A stretch of 64,000 nucleotides of DNA from Gnetum montanum. Taxonomy: Eukaryota > Streptophyta > Gnetopsida > Gnetales > Gnetaceae. The notes under the pieces were generated by a model. The model searched no databases. It was given only the letters and a program-made list of their open reading frames with translations, and was not told the origin of the DNA. The position numbers and the translations under genes were made by a program. Shown here piece by piece: positions 33,481-45,402 of the stretch (positions are counted from its first letter, which is position 1; each line of letters starts with the position of its first letter). Location: positions 256,778 to 320,777 of the forward strand of contig MNCI01010115.1 of assembly GCA_015680685.1 (NCBI GenBank), read 5' to 3'.

Positions 33481-35621
33481 ACCTGCATTAAGAGGATCCT
33501 TGTCAACCCTCATCAATTAATTTTTTGGATGAACTAGGTTGGTGGCATCAAGAACCAACTCACCCTAATCAATCATGCACTGGATGTATTCTTGTAAAGA
33601 CATGTAGAAGTCTGTGTCATGTCCAAGAAATTGATGATAATGACAAAATTGATCTAGGCTAAAATGTTTAGCGAACTGGAGGTTCATTTGGTATTGTAGT
33701 TAAAAGATTCCTAAGGATTTTACAGTATAGATCATACCTCTTATGAGCCTCCTTAGAAATATGCTTGTACTAGATTCTTTCAACGTTAAGTAGTTGGTCT
33801 AGGATTTCTAACAAGTTGATGGGAAATGGTGTGTACTTTGAGCGATCTTGCTCTCAATGTTTGGCTTTGGGATAGCTTGCCCTATGGCCACTAATGTTTC
33901 AAGCTGGTTGCTTACCATAGAGCTAGGGCCAAAAGCTTTGTTGTTGGTTAGGGCCTTGGGTGGATTGGTTGTTGGTTTACCATTGGTTGACTTAGCCTCA
34001 CTGGCCATCATTTCCATAGTTGTGGTTGGTTATTTTGCATTGTTCTTGTCCTTTTTGGTATGCAAGTTCTTGTAGGCCATGTAGGCTGAATCCTTATTGG
34101 CCTCCATTGCATCCTAAATGCTCTTGTTTTGAGAAAATTCTTAGCTTAAGGATTGTAGGGCTAGGTAATACAACTTTAACTTAATAAAAAAATTCATTGC
34201 ATCTTTGAAGATTACTAGTATGTGTGTTTTTGTGATGGGCATATGAATTTCATTTAATTGTGTGCTCCAATGATGTATGAATTTTTGCATGAGCTCTAAG
34301 TGACCTTGCTTAATTTACATTAGCTAGTCTAGGGTCATCTTGGGCTTCAAGTTATAATTGAAGTGCATGATGAATTGGCTAAGAAAATCCTCCAAAGAGA
34401 AAATGGAGGCCCTAGAAAGTAGATGATACCAATATAGTGCCTTGCTAATCAAAGAACATGGTAAACACATGTATGATGGTGTGTGGCCATCCTTGAGGTA
34501 ATAGGCATTCAGATCAAAAGGTCATCAAGCATGCATTGGGATTCCCTTCACCATTGTATTTGGTGAATTAAGGAAATGGAACCCCAGTAGGTAGTGTCAA
34601 TGGTGAAACAAAAAGACTAATTAGATCATCTTGGTAGAAGTTCATCACATGCACTATCTTAGAGGATGCAGCCTTGAGTCACTTGACCTCTTTGGTAATA
34701 GTTTGGATGAGCTAGAATGCTTGATGTTATCTCAAGGAGGTTGTAGTAGGCTACATTAGTTGTGCTACCCACTATGCTATCTAGGTGACCCACAACCTAG
34801 TTTCAAGTTGTAAGACCATGCATGATGCTTGTTGTGTAGGGTATGCCACGAGCACAATAGTTGAGGCCCACCACACATTTGTGGGTTTGGCCATTATGAA
34901 GGAGTTTGATGCGATAGGCGGGACATATGATGCCTAAGTCATTTATGCTGGAGGAACAGGCATGGTATTCATGTAGGGTTGTGTTTGTGTGATAGTTACC
35001 AACAGGGAGGATTGAGTAAGTTATGAAGGTATGAAGAAAGGTAGGCTAATAGGATGTACTACATCCTGGTGTGTACTATGTGTGATGGGTTGTGATCATA
35101 GGTGTAGACCTAGGTGTTAACATTAGGTTTACAACTATATTTGGGAAGATAGGTGGGTGGGACTATGGAGGAAAAAAAGGAAATATTGTTCACTAGAAGG
35201 ATGTGTGGAATGAGTCCTTATGCTCTGAATGAGCTTTGAACTCATCTTACTCTTCCTGTTTAGGCTCCTCATAGTTTGTCCCTGCCTCACGCTCACTGGC
35301 TAGAATGAGCTAGGCGAGCACCCACTGATAAGGCTCAATGAGTGGAATGAAGTCCATAATAGAGGGAAAGTATTTACTTCGATTCCATTGTATGAGGTCA
35401 TAACTTTTCTTGGCCTCCATTTCTTGGTGATCTACAAATAGACTTACCTGGATCTTTGTGCAAACAAAGTTATACTGCTCATCGTTCACCATTGTGTACT
35501 TGGGAGATCGCCTATGTCCTACCATGGTAAGATTGGTGGGATAGTGAATCTAGATTTTTTGCTGAATGGGCTGAGAAATAATTGTGCTTAGAGTAGAGGT
35601 CAAAGGTTTTTTAGGGTTCAT
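33481..35621 (-). pseudogene. Element B gag
   Basis: Start ATG at 35621 (MNPKKPLTSTLSTI), matching the F start at 45403. The 35310-35525 part is open (MVGHRRSPKYTMVNDEQYNF). The capsid part lies near 34470-34640 (FTKYNGEGNPNACL). The Lys/Pro-rich C-terminus is at 33808-34017. The zinc knuckle near 33640 reads CHYHQFLGHDTDFYMSL, again with Tyr in the last Cys place. Confidence 0.75.
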
Positions 35622-35639
35622 GATGCAAAGAGAAAATGC

Positions 35640-35790
35640 AAAAGCTATTGGCTAGAAAAAATAGCTAAGTATGAAAATGGCAAAAAAATGGCTAAGTATG
35701 AGAATTGTAGGAAAATAGCTAAGTGTGAGATGTAAAGAAAAAATGGCTAACTATAAAAGCTATAAAAAAATGGCTAACTATAGAAACTAT
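35640..35790 (-). repeat. Leader tandem repeats of element B
   Basis: Plus-strand units read AAAAAATGGCTAAGTATGA with about 30-bp spacing. They are the reverse complement of the leader repeats of A and F. Confidence 0.7.
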
Positions 35791-36140
35791 TAGAAACAAC
35801 TAACTCTGGGACTACGCTCACTACACTAAGAGCCAACTACGTTGAGAGCCAACTACACTCTCTACACTAAGAGCTAGCTACGCTCTCCTAAGCACCAAAA
35901 ATTTGACTAAGTATAAGATGTAAGCTCTAGGGGTTGTCAAGTGGGGTTCTATGGGAACCAACAATGGGGTCTAGTTTACACCCACTTGTTTGTAGAAAAC
36001 TCCTATACTAGCACTAGATCTAGCTACTATCATGCTAGGTCCACAAGAGTGTCAGGTCTATGGTAGCCTGAAGTTAGAAACCATGGTGGATAGAGCATGA
36101 AAGGAAAAAACCAATGAAGATTATAGAATAAAATGGCATT

Positions 36141-36165
36141 GGCCCTCCTTCTAGCACTAGAAAAT
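36141..36165 (-). promoter_or_regulatory. Primer-binding-site-like motif of element B
   Basis: On the minus strand the LTR end is followed by TTTTCTAGTGCTAGAAGGAG and GGCC. The core matches A, C and F. Confidence 0.5.
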
Positions 36166-37791
36166 TGTAATGGCTAAAAATGTTGGTGGCTAGAACAATA
36201 CACTGAGAGGTTTGCAGTGCACAAAGGTTGACCCCGCATCTATGTGAGGGCCTATTAGAGGTGGAGATGGGGTGCCAAAAATGGTCTTATCAATTGGATT
36301 GGGACTTACAGGATGTGATGCTAAAACATTATTAAGTTCTTGCACAATGTTTCCATCATCTATGATGTCAATGGAGGTGAGCGTAGTTAAGGGTTTCTCC
36401 AAAAAACAAAGGTGCGAACCCATGGTTACATGCAAAAATACAGAAAATGTGAGTAAATGCCAAAATGTGAATAAAAATGCTGAAAAATGTGTATGAAGAG
36501 AGTAAGATAGAAAGCAACACCACCCTAAATGGGGTATCCGATGTACAAATAGGCATAGTAGGGAGCATAGTCATAGTCTTAGGGTGTATAGTTTGTAAAT
36601 ATTGACATCCTTCATGGTGTTTGTAACTATCAGGTTAGCTGCCATGATGTCCAATGGTCTATAGTAGTCTATGATGTCCTCGGTGGTATGCAAAGGTGCT
36701 TGCTAGTGCTCTGCCTCAAACTGGCTCTTGCATAATGAAATGGAAAAATGCTAATGGATGCTTAAATTTTACCAACTAGATGCAAGTATTTCCAACCCTT
36801 AAAATGTGGAGCAGTGGGGTATATATAGGGTTAGGATTATTGTGAGTTGCGGATTGGGTACCATGTGGTAGTGGGGTAGTTAGGGCTATGCTCTCCACTA
36901 AAGCAAATGGTGTTCTACTAGTATACTCCAATGGACTTTTTGAGACTACCAAACTATGACTATGTTGCCCAAAATTCATGTACAAGTGCTAAATAGACTA
37001 TAATGTACCTAAAAAAATGTGAGAAAAATGCAATCTTGGAGACTGCACTCCAAGACTATGCTGTCCACTATCTCAAGTGTTGTCAACCATAGGTACAATT
37101 TTGGGGTAAATGGGGGATGCAAAAGAAATGCAAGTTTCTGATCTTGCTTACTAAACATGTGTTGGAGCTAAGAAAAAGGCTGGTGCTAAATTCTAGAGGC
37201 TTCTGGAGGTAATTCTACATGTCTACACTGGCTACACCTTAGAGTGTAGTCTCAACAATTAGACGTTTTTTTTTTTGGAAAACAATGTGTTCCCATCCTA
37301 ACTATGCTCTAGAGCATAGTCTTGGCTATAAAGAACATAGTCTGGCACTTAGAAAATATCCTACAATAGCTGGTGTCTTCATGAAAACTATGCTAACTAT
37401 GCTCTAGAGCAAAGTAGGGAGCATAGTCCAGTAATTAAAATATTTTTGAAATTGTTTTGTCCATGCCAAGTAAGCTTGATAGCTTCTGGACTAACATTTA
37501 GAAAAATTTTTAAAACTAGCCATTTATCTACTAACTACACTAACTATGCTCTAGAGAGTAGTCCTAAAAGTAAAAGCGTAGTCTGACACCTAGAAAAATT
37601 TGCAATTGCTATTGACAATTAGAAAAATCTTGCAAATTTAATCTTGTGTTATAAACTATCCTAACTATGCTCTAGAGCATAGTCCCAATAGTGGGGAGCA
37701 TAGGCCCAACACTTTGAAAAAATTTTCCTTGTGTTGACACTTAGAGAAATCTATAGTCAAGACATAGTGGCCAAAATCTAGTGGTGTTTCA
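36166..37791 (-). repeat. 5' LTR of element B
   Basis: On the plus strand it runs from TGTAATGG to GTGTTTCA (the minus strand opens TGAAACACC). It is about 1626 bp. It holds palindromes ACTATGCTCTAGAGCATAGT at 37301-37320 and 37664-37683, with near copies at about 37398 and 37541. It is followed by AGTAC and the interrupted gag of E. Confidence 0.9.
36820..36827 (-). promoter_or_regulatory. TATA-like box of element B 5' LTR
   Basis: TATATATA on the minus strand follows CCTAACCC, in the place of the TATAAATA box of related LTRs. Confidence 0.55.
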
Positions 37792-38230
37792 AGTACACCG
37801 TATTGCTGTTGAAACCATCATAACTCTTGGACCAACTACTCAAGGTTGAATGAATCCAGTATAAGTAGATGTCTAAGGATGCTTATGAGAGACATGATCG
37901 ATACTTCAAGCTCCTAAGAAACTAGTTTCTATTTCTTCTAATGAGCCCATAGTCCCTAATCATTTCAAGCTAGATAGGTTTTTCCATTACCATTAGTTTC
38001 TTGACCATAATATTGACTCTTGTATGGCTCTACAAGATGACATCCAATGCATGATTGATAGAGGCAAGTTGGTCCTTGATGCTACCATGCTATTTTGCCC
38101 TCAAAATCAATTGATGAGGGTCTACAAGGATCCTCTAAATGTAGGTGATGTAAGGAACACCATCAATGCTATCAATGTTAATGAAAAATTGGATCCTATG
38201 CAATGATCATTTGTGATCTATGTACCCTTT
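37792..38230 (+). pseudogene. Element E gag, 3' part with zinc knuckle
   Basis: The frame picks up in mid-gag directly after the B LTR (AGTACACCG). YERHDRYFKLLRN follows, then the zinc knuckle FHYH*FLDHNIDSCMALQDDI near 37980-38045 and CMIDRGKLVLDA. The last Cys is kept here while the first is Phe. The 5' half of this gag is not attached; the base at which it starts equals the base at which the F gag stops. Confidence 0.75.
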
Positions 38231-39612
38231 GGCAATGCTAGGGCCTCCTCGTCCTCCACAAGTTCAAGGTTTCCTTTTGTTGTTAAAGCATCACCTTAGG
38301 CACCCACAACATCCTTTATTGTTAAGGTCCCATAGCATGTTGCAAAAACCACTATCTAGTCATTCTTTATCATTATGATGTTGCAACATGTAGACTCCTC
38401 ACTTGCCTAGAGTCCCATGGTGGGCCATGCATTAGTCCATACTCATCCAAGGGACCATCCTACAAGAAATGCTAGTAGAACATCTACGTGACAACCCAAC
38501 AAGCCTAATGATAGCATTACTAATCAGATTCTTAGGCAACATCAGGAGCATAAATCACGAGGCCTACCAAAGCTAGTACCCCTTTTCTCCATTCCCATGG
38601 CCAAATCAACCAAGGAGGCCACCACAAGCAACCAACAACCGAGCATCAAGGCTCCCAAGCAAGCAAGGAAAGCCAAGTCCAAGTCCCCTCCATGAGAGAT
38701 TCATCTCTTAGGCTACATGGAGGAGATCAAGGCTAATAAGAAGATCAAATGTAAGGATTTCATAGACACATTAGCTTAGGTGAAATAGGCTTTAAAGAAA
38801 ACGAAGATCATGCTAAGCTTGTATGACCTAATCATGACCTCCTCCACCCATCGTGAGGTGCTAGTATACATGTTGACGTCCATTCCTATTATGGAGGACA
38901 TCCCAGTAGAGGAACAATCCATCCATGTTGCAATGCTATGTCTAGCACTACAGGAATTGATTTCAACACCCCTTTCATTCTATGATGAGATGATTAAGGT
39001 TGATCTTGAGAAGGATCAAGCCATCACCACACCTATGTTTATCACCATCCACGTAGGGCAATGCAAAATTTGGAGGGTGCATGTCGATGATGGGGTGGCA
39101 ATGAATGTCATCCCCTACACCATCATTGACAAAATAGATCTTATAGATGAAACCAAATCCATAAAAATAATTTTCATGAAGTTCTTCAATGGTTTGTGCA
39201 TTGTTGTTAAGGGAAATGTCATGATAACCTTCATGGTAATGGAATAATTCCCCACCATTGTAGAGTTCATCATCATCAAAGAGATGCTTGGATTCAACCT
39301 AATCTTGGGTACATTTTGGCTAACCCAATTGTGAACCATCTCTTCTCCTATTCACCAAGAAATCCATCTTCCATACGAAGGTGGTGAGATTATCATTTAT
39401 GATAACAATGCATCCCCTTTGGCCATTAACAACATAGACACAAAACAAGGATCAAAGGTGGAGTTCCCTAATGATGAAACTTCCATAGAGGATGATGGAA
39501 AAACACATGAGGCTAGAAAACTTGAGTAAGTAGACGAAACTAAAGATCTCCTAGAAGATGCTTTATGGGTTGAATTTCCCTTTGACATAGTAGACAAAGG
39601 TCAAGGTTAATA
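38231..39612 (+). pseudogene. Element E gag-pro linker and aspartic protease
   Basis: The best preserved protease frame of the window lies at 38810-39247 and goes on after a stop. It shows TTPMFITIHVGQCKIWRVHV, the active-site loop VDDGVAMNVI, then FNLILG, and SSPIHQEIHLPYEGGE. The tail WVEFPFDIVDKGQG ends near 39612. Asp-Asp-Gly stands where most aspartic proteases have Asp-Thr/Ser-Gly. Confidence 0.8.
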
Positions 39613-39949
39613 CTACATCATACTATCTGGGCTTTATGTGCCTCCTAAACCACATCGGGATAGGAAGTAGCTGCATGACTAAGGTAAACCCTCAGTCCAA
39701 TGTGTGTTAGGTGCTTGCTTGTCCATCATTTAGCACATATCTTGGTTGCCTACACCTGTTTGCACATTTATGTTTTACTTGGTTGTTTGCATTTTGCATT
39801 GTTTGATTTGTTACACATTAGTTTCCTTTTTTTGTGCACTTTTCCTTAGTTCATACATCCACTTATCTAGTTTACTCTTTAATAGTTGTTAGCCTATGCA
39901 TGGAAAAAATTGAGAAAACATAAAAATAATAAAAGCTAAAACTATAAAG
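39613..39949 (+). other. Spacer between protease and array-1 in element E
   Basis: T-rich then A-rich. It matches A at 6800-7030 (both have CATTTGAAAAAT- or AAAAATTGAGAAAA-like words before the array). No gene is seen. Confidence 0.45.
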
Positions 39950-40285
39950 ACTCCATGGCTTGAAATGGCCTTAAACTAGTGCATGGCTTTCCATGGCCTT
40001 AAACTGGCCTCTATGGCCTAGAATGGTCTAAAACTATTACCACGACCTACCATGGACTTAAAATATTAACATTGGGCTCAAAATGACCTAAAATTAGTTC
40101 TTTTAATCTTCACTCATAGCCCAAAACAACCCTAAACTAGCAATTATGTGGCCTTCTATGGCCTTAAACTGGCAACTCATGGCCTGGAACGACCTAAAAC
40201 TAGCAATCATTGCTTGGTCTGAAATGGCCTTAAAATAGGACCATAAACTAGCATGAGGCTCACAATGGCCTAGTCACATGTCATT
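39950..40285 (+). repeat. Array-1 tandem repeats of element E
   Basis: Units such as GGCCTTAAACTGGC and GAAATGGCCTTAAACTAG are spaced about 27 bp apart, between the protease and the minus-strand passenger remnant. Confidence 0.8.
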
Positions 40286-40689
40286 GCACAATCATATCAT
40301 CATGTAATCATAACTCAGCACATTAATCCATTGCAACATCATCATAGTAAACACATAATAGATAATTGTAAAAGCTACACATTCCATATAGCACATCCAC
40401 CCATTATATCTCACATTAATAATAGTACATAGCATGAGCATCTACACCATGTAGCAAAAAATCCACAAAAATGCAAAACTACCCAATAGTAGGGCTACAT
40501 TCGAACATGCTCAACCAATGGTACTAGGTGAAGGTAAAGGTGCTTCTTCCTCTACTGTGCCATTGAATCCTACAACATTGCGTGGTGCCTACTGCCATAA
40601 TACCAAAATGAATAATTAGTAAGTAAATGTATAGTATACTAACATGTGAAAGCATAAAAAAAGCAAGAAAAAATAACTTGAGAGGGCCT
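40286..40689 (+). other. Spacer between array-1 and passenger remnant in element E
   Basis: A/T-rich with repeated TAGCACAT and CATAAT words. It corresponds in reverse to 31151-31379 of B. No gene is seen. Confidence 0.4.
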
Positions 40690-42050
40690 TGCATCAACCA
40701 TTTTTGGAGGGAACCTATCAACACCATCCTCCAACCATCAAAGGATCTTACCTTAAATAACTGTGTCGAGTCCTCCTAACCAAAGTTAATTGCCCAAGGT
40801 TCTTACCTTTATTCATGGTGGTCCATGTGGGTAGCTCAATGAAAAAACTAGTAGAGGATACCTCTCCTAAGGGGGTGATAATTTTCCTCTCAGAAGAACA
40901 ACTCACCACCGTATGATGAATGAAGCACTCATAGGCCTATCTCTCATTCGTTGCCTCAAAAAACATCTTGAGGTTGTGGCATTTGATAGAATCCTCTTTG
41001 TACCATTGAAGGTGCACATCATGCTTGTTCTTGTGGTTCTTTTAAGTCTACCCCCATCTATATACCTTGGTGCTATAGTTTTTTTAATTTTGGTTCTTTT
41101 GGATAAGTAAATCCATCTACAGTTGCTACTCAATAATCTCTCAACTAACCTCATTTTTGCCTCGAATGGTCAACCAGTACCTACCATAATATATCTTTGA
41201 GTTCTGATAGGTACTATCTCCCTATGATTAAGCCACCATAAAGTCATATTGAGATTGAAGATCCTCTCTTGGAGCTCATGCACATGCTTTTACAAGTACT
41301 CGTTCAAGCACCTATAGACCCACAATGCTTTTGTGCAGGAAGCTTGGTGACATAACCAATGCTACACATACTCCTCATTGCCATATTCCATGATGAGGGT
41401 GGCTTTAGTCTAACCTGTGGTGACAATCATCACCTCACCTAAGGCAACTACCAATGCAACCAAGATAAAACAACATTGACATTAGGCAAAGGAAAGTCAA
41501 CAAGCACGTGAGTAAGCACATGAGGTAAAATAGCAGTTGCATATGTGGTACAAAAGGAATGTAGGATGGAGGTGGTGGTGCAAGCATCTCCTTGATGTTG
41601 AGCTCACTAGTAGCCCACTCCTAATCTAGCCAGTCATGGGCCTACATTGCTTGTACACCGTTAGGTACCAAGTTGGGTAGGCTCCTAGATTAGATCCTAC
41701 CTACTCAAGCATAGATTCTTGGATGTTTGTGCTTGATGAGAATACCTCGAAGGAAATCTGGATCAGGGCTAGAGCATCAATCTCATTGTGTAGGCCCTTT
41801 TCATCAACTTTGAATCTAGCAACAAGCATGAGCAGTTAGCAAACTTAGCATCGGCTAATAAAAAGAATACACTACAAAAGCTATAAGCACACTTATCCTC
41901 CTCTATAGTAGACTATTTTTTGAGGGTTCTAAAACAAAGTGTGCATGCATAGAGTAATAAAGAGGATGTTTCTCTTATTATAACAATTGAATCCTATCAT
42001 TTTCCACCCACTCATACACACCTATGGCTACCTTGTACTTACCATTATGC
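40690..42050 (-). pseudogene. Element E passenger gene remnant
   Basis: Minus strand, antisense to E. From the right: the end of the NIF-like exon (YNKRNILFITLCMHTLF, then QKIVYYRGG near 41900) and exon 3 (about 41840-41530) with VDEKGLHNEIDAL and an APPPPSYIPF end. The exon 7 homologue lies at about 41420-40690. Exons 4-6 are largely missing. It shows again that the strand after NTLLV lacks the acidic pair. Confidence 0.6.
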
Positions 42051-43255
42051 TACTCACCTCTTGTTGCTATCCACTGTGCATCGTTCTACATCTTTGTTAC
42101 TACTCATAATGGCCTTTACACTAGTGACATCATCCTTGCCATCCACTCTAGAAAAGAGGAAATCTAAATTAATTTTTGAAAGGTTTCAACCTTGCAAGGA
42201 CCACATAGCTCCTTCATAAGGCTATGCAACCATGCATGGGGTCATGTTGGCCTTTTAGTACTACACTGTAGTAGCCCCGTTATGGGGCCATAGAAGCCAA
42301 CCCACTCTATCAATCTATGGCCTACACCATGCATCCTTTTCCTACCATTTCTACCATTTCCCCCCAAGAACTAGCTAGTTGTGCTTCCTTTCATGGCACT
42401 AGCTACCTAGACTCCACCCTTCTACCAGTTCGTGTAGTTACCACTATTGCAAAAATCTTCCATCATCTGCTAAGAACCATTACTAGCCCACACTATATAA
42501 CACTATTATTGTACATGGTAATCATGTTGAAGCCATGCTATCCTATCATGGTTATTGAAAATGGCAACGACATTGGAGCAATGCTAGCCTAGCATGGATA
42601 CCAAAAATGGTAACTACATTCATCTTCATTGGTGTAATGTAGTTGTCACTAATGCTAATGCACCATTGCATATCCTCTACTTTCCTACCATGCACTGCCT
42701 CTATGCCATCTCACCATGCCTCAACCTATACCTCCCTTATTGCTACCCAAACTAGGAAGGTGTTATTGTACTAGGATTCTCCCCCTTACGTCCATGCTAT
42801 GACCATGCTACCCACTATGGCTTCAATGTGGATAAACCCAAAGAAAATCCTCATACCTCCTCACCCACAATAGGGAAACACTACCTAGCATGGCTAGGGG
42901 GGAATAATCTTGCTACTACATTACACCATTCCATCCCATAGTGCCATTACCATAATTGTGAAAGCTCATCCCTAGATGTCATGGTAAATGTCAAATATAT
43001 GATATATTACACATTATGCATATAAAGACAATATAGCAAATGTGAAACATATGTAACATTAAACATTATACATGACCAAGTTCCTCACTAGAACTTAAGC
43101 TTAATCATGATCTAATCAAGCCCTTGTTATGTAATATCAAAGTCATCACATAGTCCTAATTACATCTAACACTGACATGTTTGTTAGTAGTATTGTTTAT
43201 CATTGTTGACAGGTTGTAATAAATGACCAATGTTGATGAATTTGATGATCTACAA
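42051..43255. other. Unassigned stretch before element F
   Basis: I see no reliable gene. The left part may hold a diverged first half of the E NIF-like exon. From about 42970 it is A/T-rich with ATATATTACACATTATGC-like text and resembles no other part of the window. It ends TACAA, directly before the F LTR, a possible target duplication whose partner would lie outside. Confidence 0.4.
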
Positions 43256-44862
43256 TGAAACAACATCAAATTTGGGCCACCACATCTCAACTGCAAATTT
43301 TTTTAAGTGACAGGACTACACTCTCCAATATTGGCACTATGCTTTAGAGCATAGTTAGCGTAGTCAACAAAAAAGTTTAGATTTGCAAGATTTATCGAAG
43401 TGTTAAGCCAGTGGCTACAGAGCATGGTTGGCATGAAAGAAATAGTTTGGAAACAATTTTATGTGCTAGACTACACTTTCTACTATGCTCTAGGGCATAG
43501 TTATGATAGTTTACATAAAGACACTAGTTTTACAAATTTTTTCTAACTACCAAGAGTACACTTGAGAGCATAATCAAGCATAGATAGTTTAGAAGCTTAG
43601 TTTCTTACAAGATTTTTTCGGAAGTGCCAAGATAATGCTCCATACTATTGGAACTATGTTTTAGAGCATAGTTAGTGTAGTTAGCATGGGAGTGCATTTG
43701 TTTTGCAAAATCTTCTAACTATTGAGACTATGCTTCAGAGCATAGTTAAGGGTAGTCATGCAAAACAACCTCCAAAGGCTGCTAGAACACAACACTAGCA
43801 TTGACATCAGCTTTGACACACCTTCGGCAAGTAGGATTAGGATGTTTCATTTCTTTTTGCACCCCTTGTGTCCCAAAATTGTAACTATGCTCAACACTAC
43901 TTAAGATAGTGGATAGCGTAGTCCTAGAGTGTAGTCTTTAAACTTGCATTTTTCACATTTTTCAAGTACATGGTAGTCTTGTCAACACTCACACATGTGG
44001 CTAGGTTATGTAGTTACACTCTGGACATCTCATAAAGTCCATTGGAGCACACTATCAAAATAGCATTTTCTTTAGTGGGGAGTGTAGTTGGGTGTAGTAT
44101 AGTCCCAACTACCCCACTACTATGTGGTGATCGATTTGCAATTCACAGGAATCCTAACACTATAAATACCCTAGTGTTTTATGTTTTAGGGGTTGGAAAC
44201 TAATCATTTTAAGCATTTTGATTTGCAATTTTTGCATTCTACTAGAAAAACCCAAATGCACTTGACATTTTTGATTGGCACCATTAGCATTTCTTGGCAA
44301 GAGCAAATAAAGGTGAGAATCACTACAATGGCAAGCATCTTTGCACATCACTATAGACCATGGGACACTATGGTGGCAAAACTAATATGGAGAACATCAA
44401 TTTTCATAGCCATGACACCTTGAGACTATGAAAATGCTACCTACAATGCCTATTTGTACATTGCATACCTCCTCATCCTTCTTGTAGTTAACTATGCTAT
44501 TCCTATTTTACTTTCTCTCTCACTCTCTACCTACACATTTTTTAGCATTTCATTTGGATTTTGCCATTTCACTTGTATTTTTGTGCTATTTTTGCATGTA
44601 ACTACACATTGAAACCTCTATTTTTTGGGGAAACCCTTAACTATGTTGACCCCTATTGACAACATTGACACTACAAACATCATGCAAGTACTTAACAATG
44701 TTATAGCCTTGCATTCTGTAAGCTCCTATTTGATTGAAAAGATCATTTTGGGCATCTTATCTCCACCTCCTACATTCCCTCACATGGACACAAGGTTAAA
44801 TCTATGCACCCACAAACCTCTTAGTGTTTCCATTCTAGTCATCAACGTTTTTGGTCACTACA
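43256..44862 (+). repeat. 5' LTR of element F
   Basis: Starts TGAAACAACATC and ends GGTCACTACA; about 1607 bp. It has the same subfamily style as A, B and D, with CTCTAGGGCATAG dyads (about 43487) and a TATAAATA box at 44161-44168. It is followed by the primer-site-like motif TTTTCTAGTGCTAGAAGGAG. Confidence 0.88.
44161..44168 (+). promoter_or_regulatory. TATA box of element F 5' LTR
   Basis: TATAAATA follows GGAATCCTAACAC, in the usual place for these LTRs. Confidence 0.65.
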
Positions 44863-44888
44863 GTTTTCTAGTGCTAGAAGGAGGGCTA
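44863..44888 (+). promoter_or_regulatory. Primer-binding-site-like motif of element F
   Basis: TTTTCTAGTGCTAGAAGGAG followed by GGC lies one base after the LTR. It is nearly identical to the B motif on the minus strand. Confidence 0.5.
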
Positions 44889-45194
44889 GTGCCATTTCTT
44901 TCTATAGTCTTCATTAGTTGTTATCTCATGTGCTATATCCACCACTATTTCTAGCTTCAAGCTAGCATAGACTTGACACCCCTGTGGACTTTTCATAGCA
45001 ATACCAAGATCTAAGGCTAGTGTAGGAGTTGTCTACAAATTGATGGATGTAGATTCAATCCTATTATTGGTTCCCATGGAACCTTGCATAGTAATCCTAG
45101 AGCATACGTTTAGCACTCAAGAGAGAGTAGTTAGCTCTTAGCATAGAGAGTGTAGTTGCCTCTTAGTGTAGTGAGCATAGTCCTAGAGTCAGCT

Positions 45195-45345
45195 ATTTTC
45201 AATAGCTTCCACAATTAGCTATTTTTCACAATTTTTACACTAGGCCATTTTTCTACATGTTTTACACTAAGCCATAGTCATGCAGTTCCCATACTTAGTC
45301 ATTTTTCTACTATTTTCATACTTAGCCTTTTCTTAGTTAACAAAG
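45195..45345 (+). repeat. Leader tandem repeats of element F
   Basis: About five units of the form ACTTAGTCATTTTTCTACA, spaced near 30 bp, as in A and B. Confidence 0.7.
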
Positions 45346-45402
45346 TCAACTATTTCCCTATCTTTTACAACTAGCAGCCTTTTTCATTGCACCCTTTACA
45401 TC

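Larger units (their letters stand above)
1..37791 (-). mobile_element. Element B: Tat-like Ty3/gypsy LTR retrotransposon, minus strand, host of two nested insertions
   Basis: This element enters from beyond base 1 and ends with its 5' LTR at 36166-37791. Read on the minus strand from the right it has an LTR, primer-site-like motif, leader repeats, gag (35621 down to about 33480), protease (about 32200-32670) and array-1 (31380-31715). An opposite-strand gene follows on the plus strand (31150 back to 28106, then 11657 back to 10820), then a conserved spacer, and RNase H regions at 780-1. Its pieces join up when A (1084-10323) and C (11658-28105) are removed. The flanking bases agree and match element D across both junctions. 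Reverse transcriptase is missing: about 1.8 kb present in D is absent at about base 798. The 3' LTR lies outside the window. Confidence 0.85.
37792..43255 (+). mobile_element. Element E: partial Tat-like element (gag 3' part to antisense gene)
   Basis: Left end is cut by element B. Order: gag tail, linker and protease (to 39612), array-1 (39950-40285), minus-strand passenger remnant (40690 to about 42050). The last stretch to 43255 has no clear match and may belong to E or to the flank of F. No RT or integrase is present. Confidence 0.7.

Noticed and set aside
37301-37320. Palindromes as transcription terminators
   Set aside because: No U-tract follows, terminators of this type are bacterial, and the sites lie upstream of the LTR TATA box.
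42317-42592. Plus-strand open frame of 91 codons before element F
   Set aside because: No recognisable motif, and it lies in a stretch where a diverged minus-strand exon is more likely.
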